NCBI GenBank assembly: GCA_028818385.1
Contig: JAPPNY010000231.1
Coordinates: 1-27,623, forward strand
Length of the DNA: 27,623 nt
Direction: 5' to 3'
DNA from: Spirochaetaceae bacterium
Lineage (GTDB): Bacteria; Spirochaetota; Spirochaetia; SZUA-6; Bin103
Of the stretch, positions 15,424 to 23,709 are shown piece by piece. The first letter of the stretch is position 1. Every line of letters starts with the position of its first letter. The translations under genes and the position numbers were made by a program. The notes below the pieces were generated by a model that had not been told where the DNA came from, made no database searches, and worked only from the letters and a program-made list of their open reading frames with translations.

Positions 15424-17670
15424 TTACCTCCCACCGTACCGCCGGACATCGGAAATGCGGATCTCACCGATCTGACCGAAGAAGTTGCCCCAGCCCACGT
15501 AGTTGAAGCCGCCCCCGTATCGGGTGTAACCGGTCAGGCGGCTGAACACGCTGAACTGGCAGTCGTGCTCGCGGTCGTTGACCAGAGCGCGGCCGTCGGG
15601 ATTGTCCATCTCCCAGATCGGCCTGCCGTCCAGGAAGAGCTGGTGCCGATCCTCGGCGTAGCTGTACTGCCACGCCACGTGGTGCCACTCCGTGTCGCTG
15701 ATCCCGATCTCCTCCCGCCCGGCCACGATGCCACCCGGGCGCATCCACGGATGCAGGTTCCTCCAGGTGTAGTCACGGCTCTGGAAGTGCACGCCCGGCG
15801 CCATGCCGGCATCGGGCGAGTTCAGCTCGGACAGATACAGCTCCCAGACGCCCTGCTCCCTGCTGTCGTACGTACCGCAGACGTGGCCGTAGTCGAACCG
15901 CTTCAGGGGAGGGTCGTCGAACCCCTGCCACGGACCGCCGCGGCGCACCCAGGCTTCCACCGTCCACTCCTCGGCGCAGGTCTTCATATCGAGCCGGGGA
16001 TCCGGCCGGTGGCGGCCTTCGAACCGGGGATAGCTCTCCTTCTCCTGGCCCATGACGGCGTAGCCGTGCTCGCCGTGCCCGGTCTCCTGCGGGAACCGCC
16101 CCTCCCGGCCAGGCCATGCCACCCGGCGATCCGCGCCCATGTTGGTGTAGGTGAGCGCCAGCTCGGGATCGCCACTCACCCGTTCCGGGATCAGCCGGCC
16201 GCCCGGTCCCTGCCAGTCGTACAGCGCCACGGCGTGCTCGTCGACGTCGAGCACGCGCAGCGCCGCCGGCAGCACCCTGAGCGTGAGCTCCACGCGATCC
16301 TGCAGCCCATTCGCGTCGGTCACCCGTACCGCCACTCTCGACCACCCTTCCTCGACCGCGGTCCCGGCCAGGCGCCCCGTTTTCGCGTCCAGGCTCACCC
16401 CTTCCGGAAGGGTTCCCGAGACGACCTCCCACTCAAGCGGCCGGGCCATGTGCGCGGCGGTCAACGTGGCGCGGTAGGCCGCACCCGCGAAGGCCGCGGG
16501 CAGCGACTCCGTGACCAACCGCCCGCGCACCACCGCAAGGCTGAAGGCGTGCTCGTCTGCCGCTCCCGCCTCGTCGCACGCCCGGACCGTGAGCTCCTGC
16601 TTCGCCACCGGCTCCTCCGGCGTGCCGCGAATCACCCCCTCGGACGGGTCCAGGCTCATTCCCGCGGGCAGGCTGCCTGCCGCCGGCTCCCACGAGACCC
16701 TGCCGGCGGCCGCATCCGCGCCCAGCCGAACCTGATAGGGCAGGTTCAGGCCCGCGTCGGGCAGCTTCTGGCGGATGATGGTCAGCCCGTCGGCCACCGC
16801 GTAGCGCATGACTTTCGAGATACGGAGCTCGTCGATCTCCCCTTCCAGGTTGAACATGGTCATGCCGAAGTCCCCGGGGACCCAGCCGTCCCGATGCTCC
16901 GGACGGAGAAAGCCTCCCACCTGAAACGGGATGTCGCAGCGCTCGGCATCGCCCGCGATGATCCGGGTCGAAGCGCAGCCCGGCGCCGGGAGCTGCGCTC
17001 TCCTGACGAGCGTTCCGTCGACGAAGAGGAAATTCGTCTGATCCCGGTAGCGGAACTGCCACGCCACGTGATGCCACTCCGTGTCGCGGAAGCGTCCCCG
17101 GTCCTCGTGCAGCCAGCCGAACGGGGTCTCGGGCATGAGGGCGTTGCTCGTGTCATGGTTCGGGTCTCTTCCGCGGAGCGATCCAATGAATCTGGCTCCG
17201 GGAATGAGCCCGTCCTCGCGGGTCCACTTCAACCCCTCGGCCTTCGTCTGGTGCAGGTGGAACGACCAGCCTTGCCGATACCCATCCGCCAACGCACAGC
17301 CTTCCTCGTCGGTGGCGCAGATGAAGCCGCAGGTATATGCCTTGCCGGGGGGCCAGCTCCGGGCGCGGTCCTTCCCGCCGGGGCCCGTGTATCGCACCCA
17401 GGCTTCGACCGTCCACTCGCGCGTGCAGGTCCGCAGCTCCAGCTTGTCGTTGTTCGCCGGGCCGATCAGCAGGTGGGCGTTCTGCCGGTCGAACCGCGCC
17501 GTGGCCCCGAAGCCCGGCCGCCTTCCCCACAGTGCCTTCCGGTAGGCCCGCAGGGTCAATTCCGGATCGCCGCAGGCATCATGCGCCTGGTCGCCGGAGC
17601 CTTCGTCGAAGTGGTAGAGCGCCACCGTGTGCTCATCCGGCTCGAACGGCCGGGTCCAGTCGGAGCTCAT
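15424..17670 (-). CDS. LamG/He_PIG repeat protein, array member 3 (subtype D)
   Basis: A 748-aa protein, the longest member and closely similar to member 1. Subtype-D marks are FLRPEHRDGWVPGDFGMTMFN before GEIDELRIS, EGCALADGYRQGWSFHL in the first LamG, and SYPRFEGRHRPDPRLD in the second. The PIG modules read LPAGMSLDPSEGVIRGTP and LPEGVSLDAKTGRLAG. It ends RRYGGR instead of RRY: the ancestral stop after RRY is lost and translation reads through the GGGAGG ribosome site of member 4 to a TAA 4 nt before the member 4 start. ATG 17670 has GGGAGG 7 nt upstream. There is no signal peptide. Confidence 0.85.
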   Translation of the reverse strand: MSSDWTRPFEPDEHTVALYHFDEGSGDQAHDACGDPELTLRAYRKALWGRRPGFGATARFDRQNAHLLIGPANNDKLELRTCTREWTVEAWVRYTGPGGKDRARSWPPGKAYTCGFICATDEEGCALADGYRQGWSFHLHQTKAEGLKWTREDGLIPGARFIGSLRGRDPNHDTSNALMPETPFGWLHEDRGRFRDTEWHHVAWQFRYRDQTNFLFVDGTLVRRAQLPAPGCASTRIIAGDAERCDIPFQVGGFLRPEHRDGWVPGDFGMTMFNLEGEIDELRISKVMRYAVADGLTIIRQKLPDAGLNLPYQVRLGADAAAGRVSWEPAAGSLPAGMSLDPSEGVIRGTPEEPVAKQELTVRACDEAGAADEHAFSLAVVRGRLVTESLPAAFAGAAYRATLTAAHMARPLEWEVVSGTLPEGVSLDAKTGRLAGTAVEEGWSRVAVRVTDANGLQDRVELTLRVLPAALRVLDVDEHAVALYDWQGPGGRLIPERVSGDPELALTYTNMGADRRVAWPGREGRFPQETGHGEHGYAVMGQEKESYPRFEGRHRPDPRLDMKTCAEEWTVEAWVRRGGPWQGFDDPPLKRFDYGHVCGTYDSREQGVWELYLSELNSPDAGMAPGVHFQSRDYTWRNLHPWMRPGGIVAGREEIGISDTEWHHVAWQYSYAEDRHQLFLDGRPIWEMDNPDGRALVNDREHDCQFSVFSRLTGYTRYGGGFNYVGWGNFFGQIGEIRISDVRRYGGR

Positions 17671-17689
17671 GCCGATCCCTCCCGCGTGA

Positions 17690-19903
17690 TCAGTACCGCC
17701 TGATGCCAGACACGCGTATCTCGCCGATCTGCCCGAAGAAGTTGCCCCAGCCCAGGTAGTTCGGGTGGTGGTGGCGGCCGTCCTTGTCCGTGCACCAGTA
17801 GGCGTAGCGGTCGATCCTGGTGCCGACGCTGAACTGCCCCGTGTGCCGGCGCTCGTTGACCAGCCTGATGCCGTCCGGCTGATGCATCTGCCAGATCAGC
17901 GCACCGTCGAGGAACAACTGGTGCAGGTCGTCCGAGCAGCCGTACTGCCAGGCCACGTGATGCCACTGATCGTCCCGTATTCCCGCATCTTCGTGACTGC
18001 CCACGACGCCTGCCGGCCGTTTCCAGGGATGAAGGTCCTTCAGAACCTGATCCGGCCCACATGCGAAATGCACGCCGGGCGCCCAGCTCCCGTCCGGCGA
18101 GTCGTGGTTGGAGATATACAACTCCCACACGCCGCTTTCGGACGTGTCATACGTGCCGCAGACATGCCCGAAGTCGAACGGTCGCGACGCGCCGAACCCC
18201 TGCACCGGCCCACCCGGCCGGATCCATGCTTCGACCGTCCACTCCTCACGGCACGTCCGCAGATTGTGCTTGTCGTCGTCGGTCTTGAGGCTCACCCAGC
18301 CGTGCTCGCCATGACCGGTATCCTGCGGAAACCGTCCCTCCCGGCCGGGCCAGGCGACCCGCCGGTCCGAGTGCCGGCCGACACAGGTCAGGGTCAGCTC
18401 CTCGTCTCCCAGGGCGTCCCTGGCGTACAGCGGGTCTTCGTCCTGCCAGCCGTACAGGAACACGGTGTCGGCATCGGCCTCGATGCGATGCAACTCCCGG
18501 GGAAGCACCCGCATTCCCAGAGATCGTGTCGCCCCGGCACCCGCGGAGTCCGCGGCCGCCACCCGGAACTGGCAGGTGCCGCGCTCGGCCGGCACGCCCG
18601 TCAGTGCTCCGGAGGCTTCCTCCAGGACGATCCCATCGGGAGGCGTTCCCGAGGTCACCTCCCACGTGACGGGCTTCACCGCATATCTGCTCTCCAGCAG
18701 GTGTCGGTATTCCGTCCCGACGAAGGCGGGCGGCAGGACCGCGGTCGTGATCGTGCCCGTGCGGATGCCGATGGCGAAGGTATGGCTGTCGCGCTGCCCT
18801 GCCCGGTCGGTGGCGTTAACCGTGAAATGGGCGTCTCGGTCGACGTACCCGCGTACCGTGCCTTCGACGATGCCCTCTTCCCGCAGCTCCAGCCCGTTCG
18901 GAAGACGGCCGTCGGAGAGCTCCCACCTGACGCTCCCGTCCGCACCGTCCGCAGCGAGCTCGACGCGATACGGTACGCCCGGGACGGCGAACGGGAGCGC
19001 TTCGGTGCCGAAGCGGAAGCCGGCGCGGAGGGACTCGTCGTCGTAGACGTCACAGGGCGAGAACCCGGGCCCACCGACTATGGAGAGCCGGTCCGCGACC
19101 GGGTAGCGCATGACGTCGGAGATCCGCAGGTCGTACATCTCCCCGACGAAGTTGCCCCGTCCGGGCCACGGCGGATCGCTCCAGCAGAGGATCCCACCCA
19201 CCATGAACGGCACGCCGACATGCTCGTCGGTGTCGTTGAAGATCTTGCGATAGGGCTGGATGCGTCGCACCGGTGTGCCGTCGACGAACAGGACGTGCAT
19301 CTGGTCGCGGAAGCGGAACTGCCAAGCCACGTGATGCCACCGGTCGTCGCGTATCCCGTCCGCGTCCTTTGCCGCAAGGGCCGGCTCGAGGTCGGCCATG
19401 TAGTGCACGTCGTAGTTGGGGTCCTTCCCCGCGAAGTTCCCCTCGTAGCGTGAGGTCGGCAGCAATCCATGCCCGGCGTCGGGAGCGTTGCCACCTTCCA
19501 GCAGAAACTGAAAGCCGCCGCGGACCCCGATGTGCGAGAGATGGTAGCCCTCTTCGGAGGATCCGCAGAGGTGCGCATAGGTGGCGTCGTACCTGCCGAA
19601 TCCGCCCCATGGCCCCGTGTAGCGAATCCAGGCCTCCACCGTCCATTCCCGCGTGCAGGGCTTCAACATCAGCTTGGGGTGGTTGAGCGGACCGACGAAC
19701 ACGTTGGCGTCATCGTCGATGGATGCGAAGCGCGCCGCGCCGCCGCCGTCCGGTGCCCGGCCCCAGAGCGCGTGCCTGGCCCTCAGGGTCAGGTCTGCAT
19801 CACCGCATGCGTCGTGCGCCTCGCCGCCCTCGCCTTCGTCGAAACGGTAGAGCGCCACGGTGTGCCGATCCGGCTCGAAGCGCCCGGTCCAGTCCGAGCT
19901 CAC
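17690..19903 (-). CDS. LamG/He_PIG repeat protein, array member 2 (subtype C, GTG start)
   Basis: A 737-aa protein, the other subtype-C copy, sharing the FSPCDVYDDE insertion and HHHPNYLG C-terminal segment with member 4. Alignment with the paralogs puts the start at GTG 19903 (VSSDWTGRFEPDRHT), 4 nt after the TGA of member 1. The GGGAGG present at every other array start is missing here, so translation probably depends on ribosomes finishing member 1. In-frame ATGs at 19924 and 19942 lie inside member 1 and would add 7 or 13 residues absent from the paralogs. There is no signal peptide. The two PIG modules (LPNGLELREEGIVEGTV; PPDGIVLEEASGALTGVP) separate the two LamG domains. Confidence 0.83.
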   Translation of the reverse strand: MSSDWTGRFEPDRHTVALYRFDEGEGGEAHDACGDADLTLRARHALWGRAPDGGGAARFASIDDDANVFVGPLNHPKLMLKPCTREWTVEAWIRYTGPWGGFGRYDATYAHLCGSSEEGYHLSHIGVRGGFQFLLEGGNAPDAGHGLLPTSRYEGNFAGKDPNYDVHYMADLEPALAAKDADGIRDDRWHHVAWQFRFRDQMHVLFVDGTPVRRIQPYRKIFNDTDEHVGVPFMVGGILCWSDPPWPGRGNFVGEMYDLRISDVMRYPVADRLSIVGGPGFSPCDVYDDESLRAGFRFGTEALPFAVPGVPYRVELAADGADGSVRWELSDGRLPNGLELREEGIVEGTVRGYVDRDAHFTVNATDRAGQRDSHTFAIGIRTGTITTAVLPPAFVGTEYRHLLESRYAVKPVTWEVTSGTPPDGIVLEEASGALTGVPAERGTCQFRVAAADSAGAGATRSLGMRVLPRELHRIEADADTVFLYGWQDEDPLYARDALGDEELTLTCVGRHSDRRVAWPGREGRFPQDTGHGEHGWVSLKTDDDKHNLRTCREEWTVEAWIRPGGPVQGFGASRPFDFGHVCGTYDTSESGVWELYISNHDSPDGSWAPGVHFACGPDQVLKDLHPWKRPAGVVGSHEDAGIRDDQWHHVAWQYGCSDDLHQLFLDGALIWQMHQPDGIRLVNERRHTGQFSVGTRIDRYAYWCTDKDGRHHHPNYLGWGNFFGQIGEIRVSGIRRY

Positions 19904-19907
19904 TCGG

Positions 19908-22142
19908 TCAGTACCGCCGGACATCGGAAATGCGGATCTCACCGATCTGACCGAAGAAGTTGCCCCAGCCCAGGTAGTTGAAGCCGCCTCCGTACCGGGT
20001 GTACCCGGTCAGGCGGCTGAACACGCTGAACTGCGCTTCGTGCTCGCGATCGTTGACCAGCCCGCGGCCGTCGGGACTGCGCATCTCCCAGATCGGCCTG
20101 CCGTCCAGGAAGAGCTGGTGCAGGTCCTCGGCGTAGCCGTACTGCCAGGCGACGTGGTGCCACTCCGTGTCGTCGATCCCCGCCTCCTCCCGCGCGGCTA
20201 CCATGCCCTTCGGCCGCATCCAGGGATGCAGGTACTTCCAGGTGTGGTCGCGGCTCTGGAAGTGCACGCCCGGCGCCATGCCGGCATCGGGCGAGTTGAG
20301 ATCCGACAGGTACAGCTCCCACACTCCGCTCTCCGTGGTGTCGTAGGTCCCGCAGATGTGGCCGTAGTCGAACCGCTTCAGGGGCACGTCGTCGAACGCC
20401 TGCCACGGACCGCCGCGGCGCACCCAGGCTTCCACCGTCCATTCCCCGGCGCAGGTCTTCAGATCGAGCCGGGGATCCGGCCGGTGGCTGCCCTCGAACC
20501 TGGGATAGCTCTCCTTCCCCTGGCCGACGACCGCGTAGCCGTGCTCGCCGTGCCCGGTTTCCTGCGGGAACCTCCCGTCCCGGCCCGGCCAGCACACCCG
20601 ACGGTCCCCGCCCATGTTGGTGTAGGTGAGCGCCAGCTCCGGATCGCCGCTTACCCGTTCCGGGATCAGCCGGCCGCCAGGTCCCTGCCAGTCGTAGAGC
20701 GCCACGGTGTGCTCGTCGGCATCGAGCATGCGCAGCGCCGCCGGCAGCACCTTGAGCGTGAGCTCCGCGCGATCCTGCACGCCGGCAGCATCGGTCACGC
20801 GCACCGCCAGCTTCGAGCATCCTTCGTCGGCAGCCGTCCCGGCCAGATTCCCCGTCTGACAGTCCAGTCTCACGCCGTCCGGAAGGGTTCCCGAGACGAC
20901 CTCCCACTCGAGCGGCCCGGCCATGTGCTCGGCGTTCAACGCAACGCGGTAGTCAGCGCCCGCGAAGGCCGGGGGCAACGACTCCGTGATCAGCCGGCCA
21001 CGCTTCACCGCAAGCCTGAAGGTGTGCTCGTCGGTAGATCCCGACTCGTCGCGCGCCCGAATGGTAAACTCCTGGTCCGTCACCGTGCTCTCCGGGGTGC
21101 CTCGAATCGTCCCGTCACGTGCGTCCAGGGTCAATCCCGCAGGCGGGTTGCCCGCCGCCAGCTCCCACGAGACCCCGCCGGCCGCCGCGTCCGCGCCCAG
21201 CGCGACCCGATACGGCAGGTTCAGGCCGGCTTCGGGGAGCTTCTGGCGGATGATGCTCAGCCCGTCCGCTACCGGGTAGCGCATGACGTCCGAGATGCGC
21301 AGCTCGTCGATCTCGCCTTCCAGGTTGTACATGGTCATGCCGAAGTCACCGGGGACCCAGCCGTCGCGATGCTCCGGGCGGAGGAAGCCGCCCACCTGAA
21401 AGGGGATGTCGCACCGCTCGGCGTCGTTGGCGACGATCCGAGTCGAAGCGCGCCCGGGAGCCGGAAGCGGCACCTTCCGGATCATCCTGCCGTCGACGTA
21501 CAGGAACCCGGTCTGGTCCCGGTAGCGGAACTGCCAGGCGACGTGATGCCAGCCGCTGTCGCGAAAGCGGCCCCGATCCTCGTGTAGCCAGCCGTGCGCG
21601 GTCCCGGGCCAGAACGCGGTGCCCACGTCGTTGTTCGGATCCCTGCCCCGGTGCGCACCGAGGAACCTGGCGCCGGGGAGGAGCCCGTCCGAACGCGTCG
21701 AGTGGGGACCCGTCTCGGCCGTCCGCAGGTAGAAGATCCAGCCCTGGCGGTAGCCGTCCGCCAGGGCGCATCCCTCCTCGTCGGAGCCGCAGATGTTGGC
21801 GAAGACATATCCCTGTCCCGGCGGCCAGTTCCGGGCGCGGTCCTTGCCGCCGGGGCCCGTGTAGCGAACCCAGGCTTCGATCGTCCACTCCCGCGTGCAG
21901 GTCCGCAGCTCCAGCTTGTCGTTGTTCGCCGGTCCGACCAGCAGGTGGGCGTTCTGCCGGTCGAAGCGCGCGGTCGCGCCGAAGCCCGGCCGGCTGCCCC
22001 ACAGCGCCGTCTTGTAGGCCCGCAGGGTCAACGCCGGATCGCCGCAGGCGTCGTGGGCCTCGTCGCCGGAGCCTTCGTCGAAGTGGTAGAGCGCAACCGT
22101 GTGCTCGTCCGGCTCGAACGGCTGCCTCCAGTCGTCGTTCAT
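19908..22142 (-). CDS. LamG/He_PIG repeat protein, array member 1 (subtype D)
   Basis: A 744-aa protein, the promoter-proximal LamG gene, 34 nt after the propeller-protein stop. Layout: LamG about 14-290, PIG modules (PPAGLTLDARDGTIRGTP; LPDGVRLDCQTGNLAG), LamG about 475-744. Conserved cores are HTVALYHFDEGSG, EWTIEAWVRYTGP, WHHVAWQFRYRDQ and, in the second LamG, EWTVEAWVRRGGPW and WHHVAWQYGY. It starts MNDDWRQPFEPDEHT rather than MSSDW, with AGGGAGG just upstream of ATG 22142. There is no leader peptide. It is closest to member 3, from which it differs in the CGSDEEG-to-WHHVAWQ stretch. LamG domains suggest binding to a glycan or protein; no catalytic residues of ConA-fold glycoside hydrolases were recognised. 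Confidence 0.85.
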   Translation of the reverse strand: MNDDWRQPFEPDEHTVALYHFDEGSGDEAHDACGDPALTLRAYKTALWGSRPGFGATARFDRQNAHLLVGPANNDKLELRTCTREWTIEAWVRYTGPGGKDRARNWPPGQGYVFANICGSDEEGCALADGYRQGWIFYLRTAETGPHSTRSDGLLPGARFLGAHRGRDPNNDVGTAFWPGTAHGWLHEDRGRFRDSGWHHVAWQFRYRDQTGFLYVDGRMIRKVPLPAPGRASTRIVANDAERCDIPFQVGGFLRPEHRDGWVPGDFGMTMYNLEGEIDELRISDVMRYPVADGLSIIRQKLPEAGLNLPYRVALGADAAAGGVSWELAAGNPPAGLTLDARDGTIRGTPESTVTDQEFTIRARDESGSTDEHTFRLAVKRGRLITESLPPAFAGADYRVALNAEHMAGPLEWEVVSGTLPDGVRLDCQTGNLAGTAADEGCSKLAVRVTDAAGVQDRAELTLKVLPAALRMLDADEHTVALYDWQGPGGRLIPERVSGDPELALTYTNMGGDRRVCWPGRDGRFPQETGHGEHGYAVVGQGKESYPRFEGSHRPDPRLDLKTCAGEWTVEAWVRRGGPWQAFDDVPLKRFDYGHICGTYDTTESGVWELYLSDLNSPDAGMAPGVHFQSRDHTWKYLHPWMRPKGMVAAREEAGIDDTEWHHVAWQYGYAEDLHQLFLDGRPIWEMRSPDGRGLVNDREHEAQFSVFSRLTGYTRYGGGFNYLGWGNFFGQIGEIRISDVRRY

Positions 22143-22176
22143 CTCGCCTCCCTGAGCACGTACGGCACGGAGCGCG

Positions 22177-23604
22177 TCAGCGGAACCTGATCGAGTACAG
22201 GTCGGCGTCCTTCATCACGAACCGCAGCCGGACCGGCCGGCCGCTCAGGCGGGCCAGGTCCGATCCGCCCTTCCACGCGACCGCGTGCTCGATCTCGTCC
22301 CCGTAGATCTCCGTTGAGTCCGCAAGCGCATGTCCCGGTACGGGTTGACCGTCACCGTCCTGAATCTCGGCCTGCACGCTGCCGACCGCGGAGGTCGCGT
22401 AATTCAGGATCAGGGCACCGCCTCGAAAGACGATGGGCCTGGTCACGAGCTCGCCGCCCCGGTAGTCCGCATGGACGGACACGAACCCGTCGGTCCGCAG
22501 CCTGGCGCGGCGCATACGGCCGGTCGGATGGTCGTAGTTCTCGCTGAAGTAGATGGAGATCTCGTCGGGACCGGTCGGGACGACGCCCCACGCGGGCATG
22601 TTGCTCCGCTGCGTCCAGTTCAGGCGGTCGCGGCCGGGACGAAGGAAGGCCTCCATGAACCTCCGGTCGAAGTTCATGCCGTCGCGGCTGCTCAGGAACA
22701 CCGCATCGGAGACACCGTCCTTGTCGTGCTCCTCCACCTTCTTGCGCTCCGGGGCGAACCGCTTCGGGAACGCCAGGTACACGTGCGGAGCACGAAAATA
22801 GGGGGTGACCGCGTTCGTGTAGAAGTGCTCCGGCGGAGTGCCGCCGAAGTTGATGAACTCCGGCTCCGTCCAGTCGATGAAGTCCGTCGAGGTGCAGCGC
22901 AGCACCTGCCGGTACGTATCCGGTACGTGACAGAGCGGATAGAGCGTGCCGTCGTGCTCGGCAGGCAACTCGTGCTGGAACCGGATCGGGTCCGACCCGC
23001 GCCACCCGCGGACGTACGCCACGTAGTGCTCCTGCTCGGCATCCCAGAAGGCCTGGCCGATCCAGTCACCGTCCCCGACGCACTTGGCGAACGGGTCGAT
23101 GATCTTCTCATCGCGGACCTTCTTCCAGTGGATGCCGTCGGAGGAGACGAAGCCATGGTAACCGCCGCCGATCGCCTTGTAGCGCTCCGCCTCGGACGCC
23201 TGCGGGTTGGCATCCCGGAAGGGCATGAAATTGTGCGATCCCGCTTCGGTCCAGACGATGTTGTTGTCGCGCGAGCCATCGAACTCGCAGGCGCCGAACG
23301 AGGGCCTGTGCCAGTGGATGCCGTCATCGCTCTCCGCGCAGCAGGTGACCTCCCGCCGCGCACCGTCGGCGGACGAGCCGCGGTAGTACATCCGATAGCG
23401 CTCGCCGTCCTTGAACACCGTCACGTAGGCGCTTCCCGACCCCTCCCACGGCGCGTCGAACGCGAGCGCCGTCTCGCACCGCTCGGGCGGATGGAGCTTG
23501 AGATCCACGCCCCGCATCGATTCGATCAGCCAATCGTCGACGAACGGCTCGAGCCTGGAGCCGATGTCCGCCACGCCCTTTCCGTCCCGTCCCGCCGTAT
23601 TCAT
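22177..23604 (-). CDS. five-bladed beta-propeller protein resembling GH32/GH43 glycoside hydrolases
   Basis: A 475-aa protein. Four Asp-box-like blade motifs are spaced along it: SDDGIHW (92-98), SSDGIHW (154-160), STDFIDW (239-245) and SRDGMNF (306-312). Other propeller strands are YRMYYRGSS (70-78) and EISIYFSENY (348-357). A C-terminal beta-sandwich-like region from about 395 to 475 recalls the GH32 accessory domain. The canonical GH32 WMNDPNG motif is absent, so catalysis is unproven; acidic candidates include D23/D24 and E119. There is no signal peptide, so it would act in the cytoplasm. I chose ATG 23604 because GGGAGG lies 6 nt upstream; the frame extends further upstream without a better start. 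Its place between a sugar-binding protein and the LamG array suggests processing of an imported saccharide. Confidence 0.72.
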   Translation of the reverse strand: MNTAGRDGKGVADIGSRLEPFVDDWLIESMRGVDLKLHPPERCETALAFDAPWEGSGSAYVTVFKDGERYRMYYRGSSADGARREVTCCAESDDGIHWHRPSFGACEFDGSRDNNIVWTEAGSHNFMPFRDANPQASEAERYKAIGGGYHGFVSSDGIHWKKVRDEKIIDPFAKCVGDGDWIGQAFWDAEQEHYVAYVRGWRGSDPIRFQHELPAEHDGTLYPLCHVPDTYRQVLRCTSTDFIDWTEPEFINFGGTPPEHFYTNAVTPYFRAPHVYLAFPKRFAPERKKVEEHDKDGVSDAVFLSSRDGMNFDRRFMEAFLRPGRDRLNWTQRSNMPAWGVVPTGPDEISIYFSENYDHPTGRMRRARLRTDGFVSVHADYRGGELVTRPIVFRGGALILNYATSAVGSVQAEIQDGDGQPVPGHALADSTEIYGDEIEHAVAWKGGSDLARLSGRPVRLRFVMKDADLYSIRFR

Positions 23605-23666
23605 GTACGACCTCCCTTTCGCCGCATCCGGCTCGCGCCTCGCGGCGGAACCACACGGGGGAGCAC
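23601..23666 (-). CDS. possible 21-aa leader ORF ahead of the propeller gene
   Basis: GTG at 23666 is preceded by GGAGGT 4 nt upstream, which forms the loop of the strong hairpin. The frame runs 21 codons (VLPRVVPPRG then ASRMRRKGGRT) and its TGA overlaps the ATG of the propeller gene as ATGA. It could couple translation of that gene to hairpin opening. In GC-rich DNA a 22-codon open frame is common by chance, so this is speculative. Confidence 0.2.
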   Translation of the reverse strand: MLPRVVPPRGASRMRRKGGRT

Positions 23667-23689
23667 GGCAACCTCCTGCCGTGCTCCCC
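23658..23689 (-). terminator. 13-bp perfect stem-loop between binding-protein and propeller genes
   Basis: The arms GGGGAGCACGGCA and TGCCGTGCTCCCC pair perfectly around a 6-nt loop. On the transcribed minus strand the loop is GGAGGT. No U-tract follows on either strand, so a classical intrinsic terminator is unlikely. A processing/stability hairpin that raises the level of upstream binding-protein mRNA, or a pausing or partial terminator, is more likely. Confidence 0.6.
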
Positions 23690-23709
23690 ACACCACCGTC
23701 CTGCTACCG

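Larger units (their letters stand above)
6512..22142 (-). repeat. seven-gene tandem array of LamG-PIG-PIG-LamG paralogs
   Basis: Seven head-to-tail genes of about 2.2 kb each encode the same four-domain architecture and end in nearly the same peptide, GWGNFFGQIGEIR followed by an RRY terminus. Subtypes by eye, in transcription order, are D (19908-22142), C (17690-19903), D (15424-17670), C (13209-15419), B (11006-13189), A (8762-10987) and A (6512-8743). C-to-next junctions are both 19 nt and similar in sequence. B-to-A and A-to-A junctions are both 18 nt and similar. This indicates growth by in-place duplication. Confidence 0.9.

Noticed and set aside
15420..15467. Upstream in-frame starts for array members 4 (15467) and 2 (19942 and 19924)
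   Set aside because: These residues derive from the end of the preceding paralog in another frame. The MSSDW/VSSDW starts match the other members and, for member 4, follow a good ribosome site.
6512..22142. CRISPR-like or satellite-like periodic repetition
   Set aside because: The period is about 2.2 kb and coincides with coding paralogs. There are no short direct repeats with unique spacers.
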